Assembly: GCF_026341855.1 (NCBI RefSeq)
Contig: NZ_JAPENW010000001.1
Coordinates: 434,001 to 498,000, forward strand
DNA from: Streptomyces sp. NBC_00568
GTDB lineage: Bacteria; Actinomycetota; Actinomycetes; Streptomycetales; Streptomycetaceae
Reading direction: 5' to 3'
DNA: 64,000 nt
Position 1 is the stretch's first letter, and each line of letters opens with the position of its first letter. The position numbers and the translations under genes are program-made. This document shows positions 18,764-26,870 of this stretch, piece by piece. The notes beneath the pieces are model-generated. The model made no database searches. It was not told the DNA's origin and saw nothing but the letters and a program-made list of their open reading frames with translations.

Positions 18764-19969
18764 ATGGCGCGACTCGCCCAGACCGCCGGTCTGACCGACG
18801 TCCAGAGGGAGATCCTCTCCACCGTCCGCGACTTCGTGGACAAGGAGATCATCCCGGTCGCGACCGAGCTGGAGCACCGCGACGAGTACCCGCAAGAAAT
18901 CGTCGACGGCCTCAAGGAGCTGGGTCTCTTCGGGCTGATGATCCCCGAGGAGTACGGCGGCCTGGGCGAGTCCCTCCTGACGTACGCGCTGTGCGTCGAG
19001 GAGATCGCCCGCGGCTGGATGTCGGTCTCCGGCATCATCAACACCCACTTCATCGTGGCGTACATGCTCAAGCAGCACGGCACGCAGGAACAGAAGGACC
19101 ACTTCCTGCCCCGCATGGCGCTCGGCGAGGTGCGCGGCGCCTTCTCGATGTCGGAGCCGGCGCTCGGCTCCGATGTGTCGGCGATCACATCGAAGGCGGT
19201 CAAGGACGGCGACGAGTACGTCCTGAACGGCCAGAAGATGTGGCTGACGAACGGCGGATCATCGAATCTGGTGGCCGTTCTCGTCCGAAGTGACGAAGGA
19301 CACCCCGAGGGCACGGCGCCCCACAAGTCGATGACGACCTTCCTGGTGGAGAAGGAGCCCGGCTTCGGAGAGGTCCGCCCCGGCCTCACCATTCCCGGGA
19401 AGATCGACAAGATGGGTTACAAGGGCGTCGACACGACCGAACTCATCATGGACGGACTGCGCATTCCGGAAAATCGGGTACTCGGCGGCACCACGGGCCG
19501 AGGGTTTTACCAAATGATGGACGGAGTCGAGGTCGGCCGCGTCAATGTCGCGGCTCGTGGCTGCGGCGTCGCTCAGCGTGCATTTGAGCTCGGCGTCTCC
19601 TATGCCCAGCAACGTCACACTTTCGGCAAGCCGATCGCCCAGCACCAGGCGATCCAGTTCAAGCTGGCCGAGATGGCTACCAAGGTCGAGGCCGCCCATG
19701 CAATGATGGTGAACGCAGCACGCAAAAAGGACTCCGGGGAACGAAACGACCTCGAAGCAGGGATGGCGAAGTACCTCGCCTCCGAATACTGCAAGGAGGT
19801 CGTCGAAGATGCGTTCCGGATCCACGGCGGCTACGGCTTCTCCAAGGAGTACGAGATCGAGCGCCTCTACCGTGAGGCGCCGATGCTGTTGATCGGCGAA
19901 GGTACCGCCGAGATCCAGAAAATGATCATCGGGCGCCGACTGCTCGAAGAGTATCGACTCCAGGGCTAG
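18764..19969 (+). CDS. mcd: (2S)-methylsuccinyl-CoA dehydrogenase (acyl-CoA dehydrogenase family)
   Basis: 401-aa flavoprotein predicted to oxidise methylsuccinyl-CoA to mesaconyl-CoA. Acyl-CoA dehydrogenase landmarks are EEYGG, FSMSEPALGSDVSAI, KMWLTNGG, and the catalytic-glutamate segment LLIGEGTAEIQ near the C terminus. The start follows the MaoC stop by 2 nt. From about 19255 the third-codon-position GC falls visibly (GGA TCA TCG AAT, GGG TTT TAC CAA), unlike the first half and the neighbouring genes, hinting at a recombined 3' portion. Substrate assignment comes from the cluster. Confidence 0.92.
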   Translation: MARLAQTAGLTDVQREILSTVRDFVDKEIIPVATELEHRDEYPQEIVDGLKELGLFGLMIPEEYGGLGESLLTYALCVEEIARGWMSVSGIINTHFIVAYMLKQHGTQEQKDHFLPRMALGEVRGAFSMSEPALGSDVSAITSKAVKDGDEYVLNGQKMWLTNGGSSNLVAVLVRSDEGHPEGTAPHKSMTTFLVEKEPGFGEVRPGLTIPGKIDKMGYKGVDTTELIMDGLRIPENRVLGGTTGRGFYQMMDGVEVGRVNVAARGCGVAQRAFELGVSYAQQRHTFGKPIAQHQAIQFKLAEMATKVEAAHAMMVNAARKKDSGERNDLEAGMAKYLASEYCKEVVEDAFRIHGGYGFSKEYEIERLYREAPMLLIGEGTAEIQKMIIGRRLLEEYRLQG

Positions 19970-19981
19970 ATGTCCGGGTTC

Positions 19982-20014
19982 GGGGTGTTTTCTTCGCGAA
20001 GAAGATCACACCCC
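19982..20014 (+). terminator. hairpin at the end of the ethylmalonyl-CoA operon
   Basis: Outer arms GGGGTGT and ACACCCC enclose the perfect 14-bp palindrome TTCTTCGCGAAGAA (19990-20003). It begins 13 bp after the mcd stop, has no T-tract, and precedes psd by 125 bp. It may terminate or attenuate transcription. Confidence 0.65.
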
Positions 20015-20139
20015 GTCAACACTCTTCAGCCGTCGACTCCGCTTCCTGGCTTGCCCAGTTGCGGTCTGCGACCGGTACGATCGCGTGAAAGCCGCCGTCC
20101 CCCGTTCGAGCGCGGCATCATCCGCTACGAAGGTCATCC

Positions 20140-20787
20140 ATGCCCCACAGCCAAACCTCTGCACCTCGCGGCCGGGTCCGCCTCGCGCGCGGAGCATCGC
20201 CGTGGCTTCTCCCGACCGTTGCCACCGCAGCACTCAGCCTGGCCCGTTCGCGCCGTTCCGGCGCGGCCAAGGCCGTGGCCGTACCCGCCACCGCGCTCGC
20301 GGCCGGGATGCTGTGGTTCTTCCGCGACCCCGAGCGTGAGATCGCCCAGGGCCGTGTCATCTCGCCCGCCGACGGTGTGGTGCAGAGCATCATGCCGTGG
20401 AAGGACGGACGCACCCGCGTCGCGATCTTCATGAGCCCGCTCAACGTCCACGTCAACCGCGCGCCTCTCTCCGGCACGGTGACGTCGGTCGAGCACATCC
20501 CGGGTGGGTTCGTTCCGGCGTTCAACAAGGAGAGCGAGAACAACGAACGCGTCGTCTGGCACTTCGACACCGAGCTCGGTGACATCGAGATGATCCAGAT
20601 CGCCGGCGCGGTCGCCCGCCGCATCGTCCCCTACATCCCTCAGGGCACGAAGGTCGAGCAGGGTGACCGGATCGGCCTGATCCGCTTCGGTTCGCGTGTG
20701 GACATCTATCTCCCCGAGGGTGTCGAGGTCGACGTGGAGGTCGGTCAGAAGACCGTGGCTGGGGTGACTCGAATTGACCGTGATTGA
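20140..20787 (+). CDS. psd: phosphatidylserine decarboxylase, short (archaeal-type) form
   Basis: 215-aa membrane-associated proenzyme making phosphatidylethanolamine from phosphatidylserine. A hydrophobic N-terminal segment (about 25-60) anchors it. FFRDPER, ISPADGVVQ, MSPLNVHVNRAP and FNKESENNER are family motifs. The self-cleavage site is the Gly-Ser of RFGSRVDIYLP near residue 185, where the serine becomes the pyruvoyl group. GAAGG lies 8 nt before the ATG. The stop overlaps the pssA start region, giving a coupled two-gene unit. Confidence 0.94.
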   Translation: MPHSQTSAPRGRVRLARGASPWLLPTVATAALSLARSRRSGAAKAVAVPATALAAGMLWFFRDPEREIAQGRVISPADGVVQSIMPWKDGRTRVAIFMSPLNVHVNRAPLSGTVTSVEHIPGGFVPAFNKESENNERVVWHFDTELGDIEMIQIAGAVARRIVPYIPQGTKVEQGDRIGLIRFGSRVDIYLPEGVEVDVEVGQKTVAGVTRIDRD

Positions 20788-21628
20788 TCCCGAGACACAG
20801 GCCGGCTGGGTGCCGGAGGCCGACGAGGCGGACGACGAGGAGGAGATGCCCCTCTCGCTCCGCCTCTCGATAGCGGACACGCTCACCCTCGGTAACGCCA
20901 CATGCGGCTTCATGGCGGTGTACTTCACCACCACCGGCATCCTGATCCCGCACCTCACGGGCAGCGACGAGTCGGGCATGGCCCGTCACTCCGCCGCGAC
21001 GGCCGTGATCCTCATGCTCTGCGCCGCGGTCTTCGACCTGTTCGACGGCCTGGTGGCCCGCAAGCTGCGCTCCTCCCCCATGGGCGCCGAGCTGGACAAC
21101 CTGTCCGACCTGATCAGCTTCGGCCTGGCACCGGCGTACTTCGTCCTGGTGTACGGCATGGTCGCGGACGACGCGTACCAGAAGGTGGCGGCGGTCGGAG
21201 CGATCGTGGTGCTGCTGGCCGTGGTGCTGAGGCTCGCGAGATTCTCCTGCGTCACGGTGAAGGACGGCACGTTCCAGGGCATGCCGAGCCCCTTCGGCGC
21301 GCTGACGGTGGTCTCCATCGTGCTGCTCGAGCTGCCGTTCGCCGCCACGCTCATGGCGATCATCGGCACCGCCTGGCTGATGGTGAGCCGGGTCGAGTAC
21401 CCCAAGCCGCGGGGTCGCCTCGCGGTCGCGATGCTCTCCTGGATCGTGCTCTCGATGGGTCTCCTGGCGGCGTGGGCGTTCGACGCCCCGGGCGGCCAGC
21501 TGCTCCTCCAGACCGGCTGTGCGCTGCAGCTCGTCATGGGCGCGGTGATCCCGCTGTTCGCCACGGCCCGCCGGGTGAACAACTTCCGGGGCAACCGGCG
21601 TGAGGCACGAGCCGCGCAGCTCCCGTAA
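20774..21628 (+). CDS. pssA: CDP-diacylglycerol--serine O-phosphatidyltransferase
   Basis: 284-aa integral membrane enzyme of the CDP-alcohol phosphatidyltransferase class, forming phosphatidylserine. The signature DG-xx-AR-x8-G-xxx-D-xxx-D is visible as DGLVARKLRSSPMGAELDNL and the following SD. About 6-8 hydrophobic segments follow an acidic N terminus (EADEADDEEE). TTG at 20774 is taken as start, with GGGGTG 7 nt upstream. GTG at 20780 is an alternative. Either way it overlaps the end of psd. Confidence 0.94.
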   Translation: MTVIDPETQAGWVPEADEADDEEEMPLSLRLSIADTLTLGNATCGFMAVYFTTTGILIPHLTGSDESGMARHSAATAVILMLCAAVFDLFDGLVARKLRSSPMGAELDNLSDLISFGLAPAYFVLVYGMVADDAYQKVAAVGAIVVLLAVVLRLARFSCVTVKDGTFQGMPSPFGALTVVSIVLLELPFAATLMAIIGTAWLMVSRVEYPKPRGRLAVAMLSWIVLSMGLLAAWAFDAPGGQLLLQTGCALQLVMGAVIPLFATARRVNNFRGNRREARAAQLP

Positions 21629-21643
21629 CACCCTGTACGCAGC

Positions 21644-21679
21644 GGAAGGGCCCCGAACCACACGGTTCGGGGCCCTTCC
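21644..21679. terminator. bidirectional terminator between pssA and the ABC transporter operon
   Basis: Perfect 16-bp stem GGAAGGGCCCCGAACC / GGTTCGGGGCCCTTCC with loop ACAC, between convergent genes. No T-tract, as usual for streptomycetes. Confidence 0.9.
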
Positions 21680-21695
21680 TCGTGAGCGGGGGATG

Positions 21696-22958
21696 TCAGC
21701 CGCCGGGTGTGTACCCCTGGGCGACGGACGAGGCCTCGGCCTCACGGACGACCTTCATCCCGCCCACCGCGTTCTTGGCGGGCTGCAGAATGACGCTCTC
21801 CTTCGAGGACGCGGCCTTCGGGTCGGTGAAGTCCTGGGTGATGCCGAACCCCGGGTCGAACGCGTCGATGGTCAGCAGGGCCTTGTCCACGCCCTCGCGG
21901 GTGAGGTCCTTGGCCGCGCAGGCCTTCTTCAGCGCCTCGCCGAACGCCGACGCGGCCGTCCAGCCGGCCACCACACCGTTGTCCAGCGAGTCCTTCGGAT
22001 AGGCGGCCTTGTAGTCCGCGACCAGCTTCTTCGCCTCCGGGGTGTCCGCCCCGATCGGCAGCGAGGGCGAGGCCACGTAGTAGTTCGCCTCCAGGGCCGG
22101 GGCGGCCGCGGTGGCGAGGAGCTGCGGGGCGAACGCCGAGTTGTTGCCGATGATCGGCACATTGAACTTGCCGGCCGCCGCGACCCCGACGAGCGAGGCC
22201 GCCTGCCGCGGTCCCGCACTGATCACGACGGCCTTCACCCCGGCCTTCTTCAGCGCGACGACCTGGCCGGTCATGTCGTTGTCCGTCGGCTTGATCTTCT
22301 GCTCGACGACCTTGAGCCCGGCCTGCTTCGCGATGTACCGGGAGCCCGTCAGGGCGTTCTCGCCGTAGTCCCCCTCGAAGTACACATGGCCGATCTTGTC
22401 GCCCTTCTTGAGGCCCTTCTCCTTCATCAGGAAGTCGATCGCGTTGATCGTCTCGATGTCGTACGTGGAGCCGATGACCCGGATGTAGGGGCTGCCCAGC
22501 AGGGTGGCCGACCAGGCCTGCGGCATGACCAGCCCCTTGTCCTGGCCGTCGATGCGCTTCTTGACGGCGGCGACGAAGGGCGAGCCGATGAACTGGGTGA
22601 AGCCCAGCACCTTCGGCGCCAGCTCCGTGTAGCCGGAGACGGCCTTCTGCGGGTCGTAGCCGTGGTCGCGGACCGTGAGCGCCAGCTTGTAGCCGCAGAC
22701 GCCGCCGGCGGCGTTGGTCTGCTTCACATAGAGCTGCTGGGCCTGGGTGACACTCTTGCCGAGCGTCGCGTAGACGCCCGTCATGTCGGTGAGCACCCCG
22801 AGCCCGATCGTCTTGCCCGAGATCCCTTCGCCGGTCTTCACCCCGCCGGCCGCCTGCTTGCCGTCACCGTCGTCCTTGGCCTTGGAGCTGCAGCCGGCCA
22901 GCACGAGCAGGGCTGCCAGCGCCCCCGCGGCCAGCCTCGCCGTGTGTGTCGTTCTCAT
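21696..22958 (-). CDS. livJ: branched-chain amino acid-type ABC transporter substrate-binding lipoprotein
   Basis: 420-aa periplasmic-binding-protein type I lipoprotein. The signal peptide ends in the lipobox LAGC (Cys about residue 22) followed by a charged linker. The mature part has GKTIGLGVLTDMTGVYA and two lobes typical of LivJ/LivK receptors. It is last in the liv-type operon, with its ATG overlapping the stop of the permease (ATGA). GGGGAGGA lies 3 nt upstream. The ligand could be a branched-chain amino acid, a urea-like compound or another amide. The sequence does not decide. Confidence 0.92.
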   Translation of the reverse strand: MRTTHTARLAAGALAALLVLAGCSSKAKDDGDGKQAAGGVKTGEGISGKTIGLGVLTDMTGVYATLGKSVTQAQQLYVKQTNAAGGVCGYKLALTVRDHGYDPQKAVSGYTELAPKVLGFTQFIGSPFVAAVKKRIDGQDKGLVMPQAWSATLLGSPYIRVIGSTYDIETINAIDFLMKEKGLKKGDKIGHVYFEGDYGENALTGSRYIAKQAGLKVVEQKIKPTDNDMTGQVVALKKAGVKAVVISAGPRQAASLVGVAAAGKFNVPIIGNNSAFAPQLLATAAAPALEANYYVASPSLPIGADTPEAKKLVADYKAAYPKDSLDNGVVAGWTAASAFGEALKKACAAKDLTREGVDKALLTIDAFDPGFGITQDFTDPKAASSKESVILQPAKNAVGGMKVVREAEASSVAQGYTPGG

Positions 22959-24088
22959 CGTTCCTCCCCTGGAGTGGCCCCGGGACGGGGTTTGACGCGA
23001 AGCCGGGCGGCCACCCTGACCAGGCCGCCCGGAAGAAAGAGCACCACCGCCACGACGGCGGCGCCGTACAGGTACCGGGCCGCCTCGCCGGGCGCGATCC
23101 CGCCCGTGCCCGGGTCGGAGACCAGGGGCAGCGCGTCGCTGTAGCGGGTCAGCAGCTGCGGCAGCAGCGAGACGAAGACGGCCCCCACCACCGCCCCGGC
23201 GACCGAACCGAGCCCGCCGATGACGATCATGGCGAGGTATTCGAGCGAGAGCGTGATCCCGAAGTAGTCGGGCACCGTGCGCTGGAAGACCAGAGCGAGC
23301 AGCACCCCCGCCAGGCCCGCGTACATCGAGGACAGGACGAAGACGGCGGCGCGGAGGCGGGCGACGGGTACGCCGATCACCCCGGCCGCGATCTGGTGGT
23401 CCCGGATCGCGTTCATGGCCCGGCCGGGTCGCCCGCGCAGCACCCCGCGGGCGAAGAGCCCGCAGCCGAGGAGCAGCACCAGACCCGCGTACCAGAGCTT
23501 CTCGGCCGAGCCGAACGGCACCGCGGCCACGACGAGCTCACGGTCGTCGAACGTGAGGCCGAAGAGGCTCAGCGGCGGTACGTCGCGGCCGTTGAAGCCA
23601 CCCGTCACGTCCCGGGCGTTGAACAGGACGTGCTGTCCGATGAAGATCAGGGCGAGCGTGGCGATGCCGAGGTAGGCGCCGCGCAGTCGCCCGGCGATCG
23701 GGCTGAACACACCGCCGGCGATTCCGGAGAGGGCCACGGCGAGCACGGCCGCGAGCCAGGTCGGCAGTCCCAGACCGGTCAGTCCGTCGCCCCCGTCGGC
23801 CGCGAACACGCAGTAGCCGTACGCACCGACCGCGAGGAAGAAGGCGTGCCCCATGGAGAGCTGCCCGGTCGCGCCGGTGAGGAGGTTGAGGCCGATCCCG
23901 CCGATCGCCGCGGCCATCGCGAACAGACCGGCCTGGAGCCAGAAGCGGTCGAGGTAGAACGGCAGCGCCAGCAGCAGGACGGCTCCGGCGGCCCACAGGA
24001 CGGTCCGGGTGCCGGGCAGCCGGATGGTGCGGTGGCGAGCGGTCCTGGGCGCGCTGCCCGCCTCGTCGCGGGTGAGGACCTCAGACAC
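22955..24088 (-). CDS. livM: ABC transporter permease, LivM type
   Basis: 377-aa inner-membrane permease, 8-10 hydrophobic segments, with the LivM hallmark GRPGRAMNAIRDHQIAAGVIG (EAA-like loop contacting the ATPase) and LSMGHAFFLAVGAYGY. GTG at 24088 is chosen because AAGGAG precedes it by 8 nt. It overlaps the end of the upstream permease gene by 8 bp. A longer frame to 24169 has no support. Confidence 0.91.
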   Translation of the reverse strand: MSEVLTRDEAGSAPRTARHRTIRLPGTRTVLWAAGAVLLLALPFYLDRFWLQAGLFAMAAAIGGIGLNLLTGATGQLSMGHAFFLAVGAYGYCVFAADGGDGLTGLGLPTWLAAVLAVALSGIAGGVFSPIAGRLRGAYLGIATLALIFIGQHVLFNARDVTGGFNGRDVPPLSLFGLTFDDRELVVAAVPFGSAEKLWYAGLVLLLGCGLFARGVLRGRPGRAMNAIRDHQIAAGVIGVPVARLRAAVFVLSSMYAGLAGVLLALVFQRTVPDYFGITLSLEYLAMIVIGGLGSVAGAVVGAVFVSLLPQLLTRYSDALPLVSDPGTGGIAPGEAARYLYGAAVVAVVLFLPGGLVRVAARLRVKPRPGATPGEER

Positions 24089-24971
24089 GGGCGAGCTCCT
24101 TCGTACCGAACAGCCCGGCGGGCCGGATGAGCAGGATCGCGACCATGACCACATAGGGCGCGAGATCACCGAGGCCGCGCCCTAGGAACGTGAGGTCGCT
24201 CTGGTAGCCGGTGGCCAGGGATTCGGTGACCCCGACGAGGAGACCGCCGACCAGCGCGCCGGTCGTCGAGTCGAGGCCGCCGAGGATCGCCGCGGGGAAC
24301 GCCTTGAGCGCGGCCAGCGAGGTGGCGCGTTCGAGACCGGGTGTCGGGAAGACGGTCAGGAACAGCGCCGCGACGGCCGCGAGGCCGCCCGCGACCGCCC
24401 AGGCTCCGAGGGACACCCGGCCGAGCCGGACCCCCATCAGGGCCGCGGTCTCCGGGCTCTCCGCGGCGGCGCGCATCGCGACGCCCCAGGACGTGTAGCG
24501 GAAGGCCAGCAGGAAGGCCGTGATGAGCAGGGCCGCCGCGACGAACGCGGCGATCCGGGTGTGGGCGATGGAGACCGGCCCGACGGTGAGGACGGCGTTG
24601 CCCCAGGGGTCGCCCAGCGCCAGCACGTCCGTGCCGATCCGGCGGGTCAGCTCGGTGGTGAGCAGGATGTCGACGCCGATGGTGACGATGGCGAGGACGC
24701 TCTGGTCGGAGCCCCGGTAGCGCCGCATCACCAGGAACTCCACGGCTGCCCCCACCAGCGCGGCGCCCGCGACACCGGCGAGCAGGGCGGGCCAGAAGCC
24801 GATGTCGTCGTGGAGGGTGGCGGTGACATAGCCGCCCGCGAGCAGCAGGGAGGCGTGCGCGAAGTTGACGACCTCGGTGGCCCGGAAGATGACGACGAAG
24901 CCCAGCGCGATGAGGGCGTAGACGGAGCCCATGGACAGGCCGTTGAGCAGGAGTTCGACGAAGGTGCTCAT
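24081..24971 (-). CDS. livH: ABC transporter permease, LivH type
   Basis: 296-aa permease beginning MSTFVELLLNGLSMGSVYAL, the conserved LivH opening, with the EAA-like loop SWGVAMRAAAESPETAALMG and about eight membrane segments. The ATG overlaps the stop of the ATPase gene (ATGA), and GAGGAGACC precedes it. It pairs with LivM to form the channel. Confidence 0.92.
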   Translation of the reverse strand: MSTFVELLLNGLSMGSVYALIALGFVVIFRATEVVNFAHASLLLAGGYVTATLHDDIGFWPALLAGVAGAALVGAAVEFLVMRRYRGSDQSVLAIVTIGVDILLTTELTRRIGTDVLALGDPWGNAVLTVGPVSIAHTRIAAFVAAALLITAFLLAFRYTSWGVAMRAAAESPETAALMGVRLGRVSLGAWAVAGGLAAVAALFLTVFPTPGLERATSLAALKAFPAAILGGLDSTTGALVGGLLVGVTESLATGYQSDLTFLGRGLGDLAPYVVMVAILLIRPAGLFGTKELARV

Positions 24972-25876
24972 GACTCGGTCTCCTCTGGCTCGGCGCGCTC
25001 GCCCAGATAGGCCCGCACCACCGCCGGATCGTTCTGTACGTCTCCTGGGGTGCCGTCGGCGATACGGCGCCCGAAGTCCAGTACGGTCACCGCGTCCGCG
25101 AGCCGCATGACCACCCCCATGTCGTGTTCCACCAGCACGATCGAGATGCCGAGGCTGTCGCGGACCCCGGCGACGACCGCGGCGGTACGCCGCCGTTCGT
25201 CGGCGGTCATGCCCGCGACGGGTTCGTCCAGGAGCAGGACCCGCGGCTCCATGCACAGGGCCCGGGCGAGCTCGGCGAGCTTCTGCTGCCCGTACGGGAG
25301 CGAACCGGCGGGCCGGTCGAGCTGCCCCTCCAGGCCCACGAACGCGGCGATCTCGCGGACGCGTTCGCGGTGCCGCCGGTCCTCGCGCGCCGCCGCGGGC
25401 AGCCGCAGGCCCGCGGCGAGGAATCCGGCGCGGGTCAGCCGGTGACGGCCGAGCAGCAGACAGTCCTCGACGGTGGCGTGTGGTGGCAGGGCGAGGTTCT
25501 GGAAGATCCGGGCCACCCCGAGCCCTGCGATCCGGTGCGGCGGCAGGCCGGTGAGCTCCTGCTCCCCGAGGCGGACGCTTCCGCCGGCGGGCCGGCAGAC
25601 ACCGGACAGCACGTTGAAGCAGGTGGACTTTCCGGCACCGTTCGGGCCGATGAGGGCGTGTACGGTGCCCGGTCGCACGGTGAAGCTCACCGCGTCGAGC
25701 GCGGTCAGTCCCGCGAACCGGACCGTCACGTCCCGGACGGTGAGCGGCGGAATGTCGGAGGCCACGGTGGCCCCGGTCGTCCCAGTCGTCCCGGTGGCCC
25801 CGGCGATCTCGGTCGTCCCGGTGGCCCCGGCGGTCTCGTCGGCGACGGGTGTCGCCGCGCTGTGGTGTTCTTCCAC
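24968..25876 (-). CDS. livG: ABC transporter ATPase, LivG type
   Basis: 302-aa ATPase with Walker A GPNGAGKST, signature-like LPYGQQKLAELARAL and Walker B VLLLDEPVAGM. The signature departs from LSGGQ, as is common in LivG. The first 40 residues are an unusual low-complexity stretch of GATGTT-type repeats (ATGTTEIAGATGTTGTTG), probably disordered and absent from typical homologues. It starts 7 nt downstream of livF. Confidence 0.91.
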   Translation of the reverse strand: MEEHHSAATPVADETAGATGTTEIAGATGTTGTTGATVASDIPPLTVRDVTVRFAGLTALDAVSFTVRPGTVHALIGPNGAGKSTCFNVLSGVCRPAGGSVRLGEQELTGLPPHRIAGLGVARIFQNLALPPHATVEDCLLLGRHRLTRAGFLAAGLRLPAAAREDRRHRERVREIAAFVGLEGQLDRPAGSLPYGQQKLAELARALCMEPRVLLLDEPVAGMTADERRRTAAVVAGVRDSLGISIVLVEHDMGVVMRLADAVTVLDFGRRIADGTPGDVQNDPAVVRAYLGERAEPEETES

Positions 25877-25883
25877 GGTGGGT

Positions 25884-26690
25884 TCACCCCTTCCATCGGG
25901 ACAGGGACGGGAGCCCGTCGCGCGCGGGTGCCCCGTCGGCCGCGGCGTCCTCGTCGACCACGCCGAGATAGCGACGGCGCACCTCGTCGGAGGCGGCGAG
26001 CTCGGCCGCGGGGCCGGACAGGGTCACCTCGCCGACCTCCAGGACGTAGGCCCTGGAGGCGAGCCGCAGCGCGAGGGCCGCGTTCTGTTCGACGAGCAGG
26101 ACGGAGGTGCCCTGTTCGTTGATCTCCCGCACGGTGTCGGCGATCCGCGCGGCCATCAGCGGGGCGAGCCCGAGTGACGGTTCGTCCAGCAGCAGCACCT
26201 TGGGGGCACCCATGAGAGCCCGGCCGACCGCGAGCATCTGCTGCTCACCGCCGGACAGCAAACCCGCGCGCTGCTGGGCGCGGTCGGCGAGGACCGGGAA
26301 CAGGTCGTGCACGCGCCGCAGTGCGCGTGCCCGGTCCACTCGGCCGCCGGTGCCGCCGAGTGCTCCGGCGCGCAGATTGTCCGCGACCGTCATCCTGCTG
26401 AACACCCGCCGCCCTTCCGGGACTTGGGACACCCCGGCGGCCACCACCCGGTCCGGCGCCAGCCGGTCCAGCGGTCGTCCGCCCAGCGTGACCGTGCCGC
26501 CGGTGACCGCTCCTCCGTGGAAGGAGAGGGTCCGGCACACCGCCCGCAGCAGCGTCGACTTGCCCGCGCCATTGCCGCCCAGGACCGTCACCACGGTTCC
26601 CTCGGGCACCTCCAACGACACGTGACGCAGTGCGCGTACGGGGCCGTATCCGACCGACAGTTCCCGCACGAGCAGAGCGGAACCGTCCAT
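25884..26690 (-). CDS. livF: ABC transporter ATPase, LivF type
   Basis: 268-aa second ATPase of the transporter. Walker A GGNGAGKST, signature LLSGGEQQMLAVGRAL, Walker B VLLLDEPSLGLAP. First gene of the operon, with GGGAGG 4 nt before the ATG at 26690. A longer upstream frame (to 26900) runs through the divergent promoter and is rejected. Confidence 0.93.
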   Translation of the reverse strand: MDGSALLVRELSVGYGPVRALRHVSLEVPEGTVVTVLGGNGAGKSTLLRAVCRTLSFHGGAVTGGTVTLGGRPLDRLAPDRVVAAGVSQVPEGRRVFSRMTVADNLRAGALGGTGGRVDRARALRRVHDLFPVLADRAQQRAGLLSGGEQQMLAVGRALMGAPKVLLLDEPSLGLAPLMAARIADTVREINEQGTSVLLVEQNAALALRLASRAYVLEVGEVTLSGPAAELAASDEVRRRYLGVVDEDAAADGAPARDGLPSLSRWKG

Positions 26691-26800
26691 GGCACCTCCC
26701 TTGTCCTTGCTCGGTGTGGCGCTCACCTCAGCACCGGCGGACACCCCAGTCCACGGGGTACGGCCGAAACGCGGCGGGAGCCCAGCGGTGGCCCCCGCCC

Positions 26801-26818
26801 GTTGTGCACGCGCACAAC
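26801..26818. promoter_or_regulatory. palindromic operator candidate between liv operon and regulator
   Basis: GTTGTGC-ACGC-GCACAAC: perfect 7-bp arms, 111 bp from livF and 53 bp from the divergent regulator. It is the only strong dyad in this intergenic region, so binding by the adjacent PucR-like protein is the simplest reading. Confidence 0.6.
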
Positions 26819-26870
26819 ACCGCGTGTCAGGGGCCTGTGCGACCCCGTGTCCGGGTGGCATCCTCCGGCC

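Noticed and set aside
19970..20434. 154-codon frame starting at the mcd stop
   Set aside because: It overlaps the start of psd in another frame, is Arg/Ser/Pro-rich, and is interrupted by the terminator hairpin in its leader.
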